DNA of 64,000 nt from Treponema sp. Marseille-Q4130 (GTDB lineage: Bacteria > Spirochaetota > Spirochaetia > Treponematales > Treponemataceae). The position numbers and the translations under genes are program-made. The stretch lies in the NCBI RefSeq assembly GCF_014334325.1, contig NZ_JACSET010000008.1, positions 1 to 64,000 on the forward strand. The letters are read 5' to 3'. The first letter of the stretch is position 1, and each line of letters begins with the position of its first letter. The notes under the pieces are model-generated. The model was not told where the DNA came from, did no database searches, and saw only the letters and a list, made by a program, of their open reading frames with translations. Below, one piece after another: positions 8,952 through 17,332 of the stretch.

Positions 8952-8993
8952 TTGCAAAAAACGATGTGCTTGTCTATACTGAGTAAAATACTC
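8952..8993 (+). promoter_or_regulatory. Promoter and operator of the sugar-acid kinase gene
   Basis: TTGCAA and TATACT are 17 bases apart (8952-8980). Directly after the -10 lies GAGTA-AAA-TACTC (8981-8993), an inverted repeat covering the start point. Confidence 0.65.
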
Positions 8994-9012
8994 CCGCAAT
9001 CCGGAGACTGTC

Positions 9013-10035
9013 ATGGCTAAGGTAATCACGTTCGGAGAAATCATGCTGCGCCTCGCGCCGGAAGGCTACAAGCGCTTCGTACAGGCGGATAAATTCGACG
9101 TCGTGTACGGAGGGGCGGAAGCGAACGTTGCAGTTTCTTTGGCAAATTTCGGCATACCGGTTTCGTTCGTCACAAAGCTTCCCGTGCACGAGATGGGAGA
9201 CGCAGCGCTCAACGAACTGCGCAAATTCGGCGTCGATACGAAATCGGTCGCGCGAGGCGGAAAGCGGCTCGGCATTTATTACGCGGAAAAGGGTGCAAGC
9301 CAGCGCGGCTCCCTCGTCATCTACGACAGGGTCGGCTCTTCGTTTCAAACGGCATCTCCGACGGACTTCGATTGGGATTCAATATTCGACGGCGCGACGT
9401 GGTTTCACTTTACGGGCATAACGCCCGCGCTCGGAGACAATGTCGCGGCAATCTGCCTCGAAGCGTGCAAAAAAGCGAAAGAGAAAAACGTCACGGTGAG
9501 CTGCGATTTGAATTTTCGCAAAAAATTGTGGAGTTCCGAAAAAGCGGGAAAGGTCATGGCGGAACTCATGGAATACATCGACGTGTGCATTGCAAACGAA
9601 GAAGACGCGGAAAAGGTATTCGGCATCGCCGCGAAAAACACGGATGTAACAGGCGGCAAGCTCGATAAAAAAGGCTATGAAGACGTCGCAAAACGGCTGG
9701 CAGACCGCTTCCGTTTACGCCAAGTTGCGATCACGCTCCGCACGTCGCTCGGCGCATCGGACAATAAATGGGCAGCCCTCCTGTACGACGGCGAGCGGTA
9801 TTACTACAGCAAAGAATACCTCATCCGCATCGTAGACAGAATCGGCGGCGGCGACAGTTTCTGCGCGGGACTCATCTACGGTAATTTGATGGGATCGGAT
9901 CCGCAAAAGACGGTCGATTTCGCGGTCGCCGCGAGCTGCTTAAAACAGACGATCGAAGGCGACTTCAATCACATTTCGGCGGAAGAAGCGGAAAAACTTA
10001 TGGGCGGAGATGCGTCGGGCAGAGTGAACCGTTGA
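9013..10035 (+). CDS. kdgK: PfkB-family sugar kinase, probably 2-keto-3-deoxygluconate kinase
   Basis: A 340-residue ribokinase-type enzyme. The family start ITFGEIMLRLAPEGYKR and the GGAEANVAVSLA substrate loop (residues ~36-47) fit KDG kinases, which phosphorylate 2-keto-3-deoxygluconate before aldol cleavage to pyruvate and glyceraldehyde-3-phosphate. The catalytic and anion-hole motif DRIGGGDSFCAGLIYG lies near residues 276-291. A GGAG site precedes the ATG by eight bases. It stands alone with its own promoter and could serve sugar acids delivered by the TRAP cluster at 42-52 kb. Substrate is inferred; other PfkB sugars are possible. Confidence 0.88.
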   Translation: MAKVITFGEIMLRLAPEGYKRFVQADKFDVVYGGAEANVAVSLANFGIPVSFVTKLPVHEMGDAALNELRKFGVDTKSVARGGKRLGIYYAEKGASQRGSLVIYDRVGSSFQTASPTDFDWDSIFDGATWFHFTGITPALGDNVAAICLEACKKAKEKNVTVSCDLNFRKKLWSSEKAGKVMAELMEYIDVCIANEEDAEKVFGIAAKNTDVTGGKLDKKGYEDVAKRLADRFRLRQVAITLRTSLGASDNKWAALLYDGERYYYSKEYLIRIVDRIGGGDSFCAGLIYGNLMGSDPQKTVDFAVAASCLKQTIEGDFNHISAEEAEKLMGGDASGRVNR

Positions 10036-10073
10036 CGGCGTGCTTCGTTTGCCGGAGTAAAACAATAACGGGA

Positions 10074-10116
10074 CGGGACTGTCGAAAAAAGCAACCGTCT
10101 TTTTAAGGCAGCCCCG
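10074..10116. terminator. Hairpin between convergent genes
   Basis: CGGGACTGTC and GGCAGCCCCG pair with one mismatch and one G-U, with an inner T-run. It lies between the kinase and the convergent mgsA. Similar GGGAC hairpins follow genes at 26049 and 41924. Confidence 0.45.
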
Positions 10117-10125
10117 ACCTGTGCG

Positions 10126-10602
10126 TCACTTCTTTTCTTTGAGGCTTTCTTCGAACGCCTTTCTGTCAAAGGGCGCGTAAATAGGATCCTTCGGCACATA
10201 GTCGGTATCGTCCCACAGTGAACTCGTGATCATCAAATCGGCGCTGTAGCGGTTGCACGCGATCGGTATATTGTGGATCCTGCATTGGCGCAAAAGCATT
10301 TGAATGTCGGCTTCGTGCGGCTGCGGATTCAAATCGTCTATAAAAAAAACCGCAAAATCGATTTCCTTTCGGACGACGAGCGCCGCGATTTCCGCATCCC
10401 CTCCCATCGGCCCCGAATGCATGCACGTAATATCGCTCGAAATGCCGTGCCCCATAAAGGATTCCCTCACGAGCGTGCCCGTCGTTCCCGTACAAAAAAG
10501 CCTGTGCTGTGAAAGCATTTCGGCATTGTACAGCGCCCAGTCGACGATGTCGGCTTTGCGGTTGTCATGCGCTACAAGCGCTATCCGTAATTTTCGTTTC
10601 AT
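10126..10602 (-). CDS. mgsA: Methylglyoxal synthase
   Basis: Converts dihydroxyacetone phosphate to methylglyoxal and phosphate, a bypass of lower glycolysis that relieves phosphate stress. The 158-residue length fits. Visible motifs are the N-terminal IALVAHDNRK, the phosphate-binding CTGTTG and GPMGGDAEI, and the catalytic Asp stretch FFIDDLNPQPHEADI. The ATG at 10602 follows GAGGAATACT; an in-frame ATG 13 codons earlier has no site. It begins 32 bases after the protease gene and may be read through from that operon. Confidence 0.95.
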   Translation of the reverse strand: MKRKLRIALVAHDNRKADIVDWALYNAEMLSQHRLFCTGTTGTLVRESFMGHGISSDITCMHSGPMGGDAEIAALVVRKEIDFAVFFIDDLNPQPHEADIQMLLRQCRIHNIPIACNRYSADLMITSSLWDDTDYVPKDPIYAPFDRKAFEESLKEKK

Positions 10603-10634
10603 AGTATTCCTCACGCGGTATCCGTTATAAACCG

Positions 10635-12344
10635 TCACCAAGCTATCGTAATAGTTTGATCCGAAGTTCCGCCGGTAAAATCCTGTTGTTCTACTTTTGT
10701 TCCGTCGGAAACAAACAGCGTATACGCTCTTCCCTTTACAAAACCTTTAAAATCGATTTTACCCGAATTATTCAGCGGCACATATACAAGCGGCGTATGT
10801 GCAGCCTTATCGATGATACACACGCTTTCGTTTACCGGAGAACCGAGCCCGGTAACTTCGAGCTTTACCGTACCTTCACCGTACACATCGTTTTCGGCAG
10901 GAACGGTATTTTTTTGAACCGAATCGGCAGCCGCCAAAACGTTTACCCGTCCGTGTCCGAACCTTTCGTCAAAAGAAGCCACGCCGTCTATTTTATCGGC
11001 AGTATTTTCAATCAGCGCTTTTAACTGATACGGCGTTAAAGAGTGCGCGTTGTCAAAAGAAAGCAAATAGCTTATAAGACCGGTTACAAAGGGAGCCGCC
11101 ATGGAAGTACCGCTCATCGAAACATAAGACGATGCAGTCGAATTGCCGCATGAAATAATGCTTTCTCCGGGAGCGACGACGCTTATCCACGCGCCGTTGT
11201 TGCTGAAGCGGGCTTTTTTGTCTTTACCGTTTGTCGCACCGACTGCGAGTACGCCGGGGAATGCCGCAGGATAAGCTGCCGTATAGCGCCCTTCGTTTCC
11301 CATAGCGATTACGGGCAACACGTTGTGCATAAGCGCGTTCGTTAAAATACTGAAAGCGTATTCCGAACCGATCGAGCTTCCGAACGACATATTTACCGGA
11401 ACCGTTTTTTGCGTAATTTGAAAATTCGAATCCATATATGAAGGGAGTTTTGCTTTTTCCTCTGCCGTTCTTGTTGTCGGATCTTTACGCAAAATTTCGA
11501 CGGTGTTCGTCAAATCCGCCAAAGCACCGTACAGTGCCCACGCCGTCCCTCCGCCGTTAAAACCTAATGACTGATACGAAATAAGTTTTGTTTTTTTCCA
11601 CGCGACGCCTGCAATACCTTTGCCGTTGTCGCCGAGTGCACATATAATGCCCGAACAGTGAGTACCGTGCCCGCTTGTATCCCAATTCGAGCCGAGCGGC
11701 ACTTCGGTAAAAGGATTTCCGTTTTTTGCCGATTTTGCATACAACACTACCGATTCGGAGAGCGCATTAAAATCTTCGTGCTGCATATTTATGCCTGTAT
11801 CGATAATGCCTGCAACGACATCTTTGTCGCCGTAGCCTACTGTTTTGTATGCTTGCAGTGCCTTTGTTATGTCCAAGGCATAGCTTTCCGCATCCGAAAC
11901 CGGATCCTGCAAAACATTGCCGTCACCGAGCCCTTGCGTACTCGCAACGGGTTCGGTTGAAAACGGAGATAAAGCAATGTCTTTGGATTCGACAATTTTG
12001 GGAGACGCAACTTTATAGTCGTTGTCCGCGCTGAGCACGCCTTTTATCGAAAAGACGGATTTCAGCAATGCCTCATTGCCGGTATTTTTATGCAAATACC
12101 AATAGGTAAAGCCCGTACCGGTTAGAGAAAGCTCGCCGCATACGTCGATACCCTTATCCGTAAAAAGCTCTTTATCAAAACCGTCGGCGGTTTTTGCGAT
12201 GACAAAACCTTCGACAATATCGTTTTTGTTCGGTTTATACGGCATCGTGCCGGCCGTAAAACCAGCCGAACCGTTTACAACGGGAGCGCAGGCAAAAAAC
12301 AGAACGCCGAATGCCGCAGCTAAAATTGCCAGTATCTTTTTCAT
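10635..12344 (-). CDS. prtP: Dentilisin-like subtilisin lipoprotein protease (PrtP)
   Basis: A 569-residue S8 serine protease anchored as a lipoprotein: the signal MKKILAILAA... ends in a lipobox FFAC near residue 19. The catalytic triad is intact: Asp in AGIIDTGINMQHED, His in GHGTHCSG and Ser in SGTSMAAPF. A beta-rich C-terminal ~100 residues follows. The two upstream genes match prcA and prcB in order and strand, which identifies the T. denticola dentilisin complex locus. From memory the T. denticola PrtP is distinctly longer (about 720 residues), so this one probably lacks C-terminal sequence. The ATG at 12344 has GGGAG, supplied by a dispersed repeat (12349-12568). Confidence 0.87.
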   Translation of the reverse strand: MKKILAILAAAFGVLFFACAPVVNGSAGFTAGTMPYKPNKNDIVEGFVIAKTADGFDKELFTDKGIDVCGELSLTGTGFTYWYLHKNTGNEALLKSVFSIKGVLSADNDYKVASPKIVESKDIALSPFSTEPVASTQGLGDGNVLQDPVSDAESYALDITKALQAYKTVGYGDKDVVAGIIDTGINMQHEDFNALSESVVLYAKSAKNGNPFTEVPLGSNWDTSGHGTHCSGIICALGDNGKGIAGVAWKKTKLISYQSLGFNGGGTAWALYGALADLTNTVEILRKDPTTRTAEEKAKLPSYMDSNFQITQKTVPVNMSFGSSIGSEYAFSILTNALMHNVLPVIAMGNEGRYTAAYPAAFPGVLAVGATNGKDKKARFSNNGAWISVVAPGESIISCGNSTASSYVSMSGTSMAAPFVTGLISYLLSFDNAHSLTPYQLKALIENTADKIDGVASFDERFGHGRVNVLAAADSVQKNTVPAENDVYGEGTVKLEVTGLGSPVNESVCIIDKAAHTPLVYVPLNNSGKIDFKGFVKGRAYTLFVSDGTKVEQQDFTGGTSDQTITIAW

Positions 12345-12348
12345 CTTA

Positions 12349-12568
12349 CTCCCATAAAAACTTTTGCAGAAAGCTGCAACTTTCGAAAAAGTTTTTAGCC
12401 GTGCGCGCAAGCGCACATGTTTAATAATCGAGTTTGCGAAATAAAGTGTATCGTATTCATTCGATTTTATTAAAACGATACGTATACATATCTTCCGCAA
12501 ACATCCGCGCAAACTCGAGATAAAAGGCGACGGCGATATTTCAGACGGCGCTTTTTATCATACCTCCT
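12349..12568 (-). repeat. Dispersed structured element, copy 1 (full)
   Basis: About 220 bases between prcA and prtP. Read on the minus strand it holds four stems: GATAAAAAGCG with its near complement, a wide stem TCGAGTTTGCG/CGCAAACTCGA, the short GTGCGC/GCGCAC, and an A/T-rich hairpin at 12356-12396. It begins at the prcA stop codon with AGGAGGT and ends in ATGGGAG, which is the prtP ribosome-binding site. A second full copy is at 33081-33300; fragments lie at 19072, 34270 and 50310. Confidence 0.8.
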
Positions 12569-14425
12569 TTAATCTGCAATCGTAAACGTAAAGCGTCCGT
12601 TTACCGCATTTGCACCGTTCGCTCCGTTGTTTCCGTACGATACGGCAGGACAAAACTGCGTATTACCGTTTTCATCCGTATATGCATATTCTTTTACAAA
12701 ACACAAAGCGGTATCATCGTTAAGCAAAGCAAAATTGTTTCCCCAATCCTGTATATCCCATTGGTAGCTCGTTCCTTTTTCGTAGCTCATGGGCGAATTC
12801 AAGCCGTTTGTTCCGTCAAACGAAACAACATTGAAAAACGGAACCTGAACGAATTTTTCGGTAAACTCAATAACCCCCGTCCTTTTATTCACTCTAACAA
12901 GGTCGTCAAGTGAACGTACACCGTATCGTCTCAATATACCGGCAGTAATCAACAAGGAAACTCTTACGGGCTCAGTCTGCAGTTTGCCGGTCGTCGGATC
13001 GCATACTTCGATAAAAATTTCCGGACGGCCTCCGTAGTCGAAAACATAAAGCAATTTGGCGCCGAAATAGGGAATACCTCGGAAATCGTTGATCAACAAA
13101 CCCAAACGCATATAATCGCTTTGTGCCGAGCCGAACATATTCGTATTGCTTATTTTGCACTTATATGTGAAGTTTGCCGCATTTGCAGATGTAACGAGGA
13201 CATTATTCGCAGGAGAAGTCAATTCATACGTAAACGATTCCAAAAGCTTTGTCGTTATAACGGGAGAATACTTTTCGCTTTTCGCGTTAAAGGCTCTGAT
13301 TTTATATTCGTATTCTTTGTTTTCTTCCAAAAGCGAATCACCGTCGATACCGACATGAAAGCCCTGTCCGCTGTAAGTTTCTGTCTTTAAATCATCGTAT
13401 AAAGTTCGGCTCACGAAGAGAAAATCCTGCGGCCTTCCTTTTTCCCGACGATACAGGTCAAAGCCTAAGATTCCTTCTCTGGAAGACTCTCTTAAAAATT
13501 TGAACCTTACCAGCATCCTGTAAGACGAACGCCGCCCGCCGACAGGCTTGAGGGAGTATAGATTTTCCGAATACGGCAGCCGCTCGGCGATCACGACAAG
13601 ATTTTCGAATTCGCAAGTCGATAAATCGGAAGCGGATGCTGCAGAAGCGCTGAAAGTAACCGGTATATGTTTTTCGATACGATTGTTCGCAATATCGTAG
13701 CCTACGACAATCAACGTGTCTTTGCCGTCCGGCACTTCTTCGAGATCGAACGTATACGTCGATGTAAATTCGCTACCGCTTTTGCTTACCGCACACGAAC
13801 CGCTTATTCCGCTCATTTGATTCGGCGCTTTGCCTATGCCGAGTTTTACACCGAAAGCTCCGAAATCCGTTTCTTCTACAGCGCCGACATCGGATTTAAA
13901 TACAATGTGCACTTTATCGGAAGCTGAAATAACGGTATTTTCGTCTATATCGGTAAAAGTTCCCTTTCCGGACTGTGCCGACGTTATTTTAGGAGGTGTA
14001 ATGCCGCGGGTTATCGTTCCGTGTACAGGCTGAATTAAAGACAGGTTTTGTTTTGCTATCGAAAGCGGCTTCCAGTTTTCAAGTCTGGAGCCGGCCCATT
14101 TTTCTTTTTCGCCGATAAGTTCGAAATCGTACCGCTGATCCGTCGCAATATCGTAAAGCATAACCTTACCGTCCGTTACCGTGTAACCGCTTCCGATTTG
14201 TTCGGTTGTTCCGCTTTTATACACATTAAGCGTCGTGCCACTTACAACAGTGCCGCCGATAGAATCGGTCACCTGAATCCGTATAGTAGAAAATTCCGCA
14301 GGCGTTTCATCAGGGAAAAAAGGTTCGTCGCCGCTGTCGGAGGATTGCGCGCAACCCGTCATCGAAATAATCAATGCACACAAACATACCGCCGTGCACG
14401 CAGTTTTCCATAGCGTTTTCACCAT
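12569..14425 (-). CDS. prcA: PrcA-like lipoprotein of the dentilisin complex
   Basis: A 618-residue lipoprotein with a signal ending in the lipobox SMTGC near residue 25. Residues ~45-120 look like a small carboxypeptidase-regulatory-like beta fold (IRIQVTDSIGGTVVSGTTLNVY), and the middle (~290-420) resembles fibronectin-like domains. In T. denticola PrcA is a lipoprotein of similar size that is cleaved by and complexed with PrtP; position between prcB and prtP supports the call more than sequence recognition does. AGGAGGTT precedes the ATG. It starts six bases after prcB. Confidence 0.75.
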   Translation of the reverse strand: MVKTLWKTACTAVCLCALIISMTGCAQSSDSGDEPFFPDETPAEFSTIRIQVTDSIGGTVVSGTTLNVYKSGTTEQIGSGYTVTDGKVMLYDIATDQRYDFELIGEKEKWAGSRLENWKPLSIAKQNLSLIQPVHGTITRGITPPKITSAQSGKGTFTDIDENTVISASDKVHIVFKSDVGAVEETDFGAFGVKLGIGKAPNQMSGISGSCAVSKSGSEFTSTYTFDLEEVPDGKDTLIVVGYDIANNRIEKHIPVTFSASAASASDLSTCEFENLVVIAERLPYSENLYSLKPVGGRRSSYRMLVRFKFLRESSREGILGFDLYRREKGRPQDFLFVSRTLYDDLKTETYSGQGFHVGIDGDSLLEENKEYEYKIRAFNAKSEKYSPVITTKLLESFTYELTSPANNVLVTSANAANFTYKCKISNTNMFGSAQSDYMRLGLLINDFRGIPYFGAKLLYVFDYGGRPEIFIEVCDPTTGKLQTEPVRVSLLITAGILRRYGVRSLDDLVRVNKRTGVIEFTEKFVQVPFFNVVSFDGTNGLNSPMSYEKGTSYQWDIQDWGNNFALLNDDTALCFVKEYAYTDENGNTQFCPAVSYGNNGANGANAVNGRFTFTIAD

Positions 14426-14431
14426 AACCTC

Positions 14432-15013
14432 CTATAAATCAAACTCCGGTTTATACCTTTGCAGCTTCACGAAAACGGGCTTTGAAGAGGGAACATCTAT
14501 ACTGATTACAAGGTAGGGAGTTGTAAAAGCTTGCGTTACTATTTGAGTCGGCGCGGGGGCGGTTATTAAAAATACCGTTTCCAAACCGTCTTTCGTGTAT
14601 ACCGCGGAATGCAGTCGTATGCCGTAGCCGCCGGTATTAAAACGGCCTGCGCATACGGCGATTACCTTTTTTCGTTTAAAATCGATTTTGGGCGCCGATC
14701 TATCCGATTGCCCGTGCAAAAGTGCATACAGCCTGTCCAAGTCTTTTTGGTTTTCGATTACCGCAGTGCCGAATTCCGCACCGTAACTTCCTTCTGCAAG
14801 GATTTCGTATGAGATATCCACACGTCCCTCTCGTCCCGTTAAAACGGCATCGGGATAGAGACCGGCGTTTTTATCGCTTTGTGCGGATACAAATCCCCCT
14901 GCCTCGTACGATACGGACGGCGCAGTCGTACTATCCTGCAATTTTGCGGGAACCGATTTACACGCGCCCAGAAAAAAAGCGAATAAAACGATTAAAAGAA
15001 TATGTTTACGCAT
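14432..15013 (-). CDS. prcB: PrcB-like lipoprotein of the dentilisin complex
   Basis: A 193-residue lipoprotein with the lipobox FLGAC. The C-terminal half has the PrcB_C pattern: KVIAVCAGRFNTGGYGIRLHSA followed by PTQIVTQAFTTPYLVISID. In T. denticola PrcB is needed for stability of the PrtP complex. I start at 15013 because the signal peptide begins there; the ATG six codons earlier has no site. A possible promoter lies just upstream (15022-15050), eight bases from this ATG, so the transcript may have almost no leader. Confidence 0.78.
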   Translation of the reverse strand: MRKHILLIVLFAFFLGACKSVPAKLQDSTTAPSVSYEAGGFVSAQSDKNAGLYPDAVLTGREGRVDISYEILAEGSYGAEFGTAVIENQKDLDRLYALLHGQSDRSAPKIDFKRKKVIAVCAGRFNTGGYGIRLHSAVYTKDGLETVFLITAPAPTQIVTQAFTTPYLVISIDVPSSKPVFVKLQRYKPEFDL

Positions 15014-15021
15014 CTCTTCGG

Positions 15022-15050
15022 AAAGTAGCATATATCGTTTTTTTTATCAA
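15022..15050 (-). promoter_or_regulatory. Possible promoter of the dentilisin-like operon
   Basis: Minus-strand TTGATA and TACTTT are 17 bases apart, eight bases before the prcB start. The -10 is a weak match. Confidence 0.4.
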
Positions 15051-15087
15051 TATTTGCACCGGTCTGCAAAGCGCAATCGGCACGATG

Positions 15088-15705
15088 TCAATCCGCGTCA
15101 TGCGGCGGCACGCACGGAAAGATGCCGTCCTCGCACACGATATGCGAAACACCCGCGTCGCGGACGCCGGAGGGGACATCGTTTATGATCTGGCACGAAA
15201 AACAGAGACCTGCCAAAACCGGAAATGCATAGGAAATCCGCGCGATATATCGATCGTAAAAGCCCTTTCCCTTTCCGAGCCGCCTGCCGTCGCGAGAAAA
15301 AGCGAGAGCGGGTACGAGAAAAAGTGCGCCGTGCGGAAAGCTCTTCGTATCGACTTTTTCGAGATCGGTTTTCGGCTCCGTAATACCGTAAGCGCCGATT
15401 TCCGTCTGCACTTCAAACGGAAGAGCCGCATCGAGATAATAGAATTCCATCGTACCGTAAGCATCGATGCAGCGCGGGAGCGCGACTCGCTTTTTGTTTT
15501 TCAAAGCGGATGCGATGATGCCCCTCGTTTCGACTTCGCTCGAATCGGATACGAATATAAAAACGGCATCTGAGGCCGCATAGAGTTCGGAGCCGAGCAG
15601 GAGGCGCTCGATCTTTTTCGATGCCGCATCCGCGCGATTTTTTTCCGCGGTAAATTCAAAAATCGCCTTCCGCATCGCCTGCCGAGCGAGACGCTTTTTT
15701 TCCAT
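15088..15705 (-). CDS. 5-formyltetrahydrofolate cyclo-ligase
   Basis: Converts 5-formyl-tetrahydrofolate to methenyl-tetrahydrofolate with ATP. The typical N-terminus KKRLARQAMRKAI, the central RVALPRCIDAYGTMEFY and the closing ALAFSRDGRRLGKGKGFYDRY are all present. About 205 residues if translation begins at the ATG at 15705, which gives the normal family start; ATGs at 15732 and 15762 are possible and none has a strong site. It is not obviously in an operon with its neighbours. Confidence 0.9.
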   Translation of the reverse strand: MEKKRLARQAMRKAIFEFTAEKNRADAASKKIERLLLGSELYAASDAVFIFVSDSSEVETRGIIASALKNKKRVALPRCIDAYGTMEFYYLDAALPFEVQTEIGAYGITEPKTDLEKVDTKSFPHGALFLVPALAFSRDGRRLGKGKGFYDRYIARISYAFPVLAGLCFSCQIINDVPSGVRDAGVSHIVCEDGIFPCVPPHDAD

Positions 15706-15834
15706 AAGTTCCGTTTCGTCAGAAAATCTCATAGCTCGCCGCAAGTCTTCGTTACCGATCATTCGGAAACGCGAATTGTTTTTACTCCGTTTTCTTCAAC
15801 GAGTTCTTACTTATTAATTTTTTTAAAAATTTTA

Positions 15835-16260
15835 TCATAAGCTTTGATAATTTTTAGTTTGTCTTAAAAAATCTTTTGGAGAGATAATTCTTAAAGCCGA
15901 ATTTTTAAAATCACGCGGATCACGTGTGATAATTGCGTCAAAGTTATGCGATGCAGCGACTGCATTTTGTACAGCATCTTCGAAATCATTCCAATCGGAA
16001 TCAAGCGCAGCAAAAATGGTCTCCTCGGAAACATCGGCAATATGAATAACCGACAGCAATCGTTTTATAATATCTTTAACTTTCTGTTTATCTCGAAGCG
16101 TTTTATAGGAAATATAATAAATATCCGTAATTGCAGAAGCTGAAATATATTCCTGTACATGCTCTCCGCAAAGTTTAAGAAGATCAACCGCATCTTGTAC
16201 AAACGGGGGTCTGTTCAGCAAAATATCAAGGACTATATTCGTATCAATCAATATCCGCAT
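15835..16260 (-). CDS. PIN-domain toxin (VapC-like ribonuclease)
   Basis: A 141-residue PIN domain protein. Acidic residues are at the expected places: MRILIDTNIVLDILL at the N-terminus, the DWNDFEDAVQ stretch and ITRDPRDF near the end. Such toxins cut RNA and are held in check by the product of the upstream gene. It overlaps the antitoxin gene by 17 bases, the usual toxin-antitoxin coupling. Confidence 0.85.
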   Translation of the reverse strand: MRILIDTNIVLDILLNRPPFVQDAVDLLKLCGEHVQEYISASAITDIYYISYKTLRDKQKVKDIIKRLLSVIHIADVSEETIFAALDSDWNDFEDAVQNAVAASHNFDAIITRDPRDFKNSALRIISPKDFLRQTKNYQSL

Positions 16261-16477
16261 ATTTTTTAAGTCTCTCCTTACGGTATTCCGAAAGTGCTTT
16301 TCCCGTATCGGGAATCGCCCCGACGAGGGAATCTATTACGGATGAGGCGGACTCTTTTTTCAAAGCTTTCGGGAAAACGGTATATGTAACGACAACCTCT
16401 TGTCCTTGTCGAAATTGTACGGACGAATCCAGCACTATTTGAGTGCCGTTATAATATCCTTTAGCCGTAGCAAGCAT
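16244..16477 (-). CDS. Antitoxin partner of the PIN toxin
   Basis: A 77-residue protein beginning MLATAKGYYNGTQIVLD, a short beta-strand start seen in some antitoxins paired with PIN toxins, and ending in a charged helix (SEYRKERLKKYADID). An upstream start at 16594 is possible but runs through sequence without a site; the ATG at 16477 has GGAGGTGTAT. Function is inferred from the overlap with the toxin gene. Confidence 0.75.
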   Translation of the reverse strand: MLATAKGYYNGTQIVLDSSVQFRQGQEVVVTYTVFPKALKKESASSVIDSLVGAIPDTGKALSEYRKERLKKYADID

Positions 16478-16613
16478 ATACACCTCCGTTTTTATATGAT
16501 TATAACACGGTTTACGAAAAGTTGCTGCGACAAATCCGCCGGAAAAGCCTCTTTTCACAATTAAGCACCCGCTCCCTGTTGACGATGCGGACACAAAATA
16601 AGTATATTATAAA

Positions 16614-16681
16614 TATATAAAGATTGAAAGCTTTATATACTCTTACACAAACGAAAGCCGTCTAAAAAGCGGATGCTTTTT
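16614..16681 (+). promoter_or_regulatory. groES upstream region: inverted repeat and hairpin
   Basis: TATATAAAG-N8-CTTTATATA (16614-16639) is a perfect inverted repeat overlapping -10-like sequence, a possible heat-shock operator unlike CIRCE. A hairpin AAAAAGC-GGAT-GCTTTTT (16664-16681) lies further down, ~90 bases before groES. Confidence 0.5.
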
Positions 16682-16767
16682 ATCGACTGCGGTTTTTGCG
16701 TTGCGGAAACTGCGGTTTGCGCTTTTCGGCGCGCAGCTGACGGCAGCTTTTATCATAGGAGCATAGC

Positions 16768-17046
16768 ATGAAAATCAAACCTTTAGCGGACAGGGTTCTC
16801 GTCAAAAACGAAAAAGCGGAATCGAAAACGGCATCGGGCATCATCATACCCGAAGCGGCGCAGGAAAAAACGCAGACGGCAAAAGTCGTCGCAGTCGGAC
16901 CGGGTACCGAAGAAGACAAAATCACCGTCAAAGTCGGCGAACGCATCATGTACGACAAATATGCCGGCACGCAGATAAAGATCAACAACGAAGACCACCT
17001 CATCCTCAAAATGAGCGATATCATCGCGGTTATCGAAGACAAATAA
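16768..17046 (+). CDS. groES: GroES co-chaperonin
   Basis: The 92-residue 10-kDa chaperonin that caps GroEL. The start [14 protein letters not shown], the mobile loop [13 protein letters not shown] (residues ~18-30) and the end SDIIAVIED are canonical. AGGAG precedes the ATG. groEL is not adjacent: a terminator and an unrelated hydrolase gene follow, so the two subunits must be encoded apart. Confidence 0.97.
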   Translation: MKIKPLADRVLVKNEKAESKTASGIIIPEAAQEKTQTAKVVAVGPGTEEDKITVKVGERIMYDKYAGTQIKINNEDHLILKMSDIIAVIEDK

Positions 17047-17125
17047 ATTACAAGGGTCGAGCGTCGAGTTTTAAAAGCAGCAGCTGATAAAGCCGTGCTT
17101 TCGACGACGCTACGTCCGCTCATGT

Positions 17126-17152
17126 AAAGCCGGCGAAAGCCGGTTTTTTTTA
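17126..17152 (+). terminator. Rho-independent terminator of groES
   Basis: CCGGC-GAAA-GCCGG followed by eight T residues. Confidence 0.85.
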
Positions 17153-17332
17153 TTTCCGTCATTCAGTGATGCGTGAAATGATTGGAAAATTTCGAGTTTC
17201 GGCAAAGTCGAAATTCGGACAATTTAAATTTGACAAGTGTAAAGACGACAATTGTCCGGCCGTTATTAAATCGATAAGATGATAAGCGCTGATGCTTGAA
17301 CGGGTACGATTCGAAACTTCGGAGAAATATCG

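Noticed and set aside
12550-12568. A six-codon leader peptide (ATG ATA AAA...) at the start of element copy 1
   Set aside because: The AGGAGG lies only one base from the ATG, and copy 2 has ACG in place of ATG.
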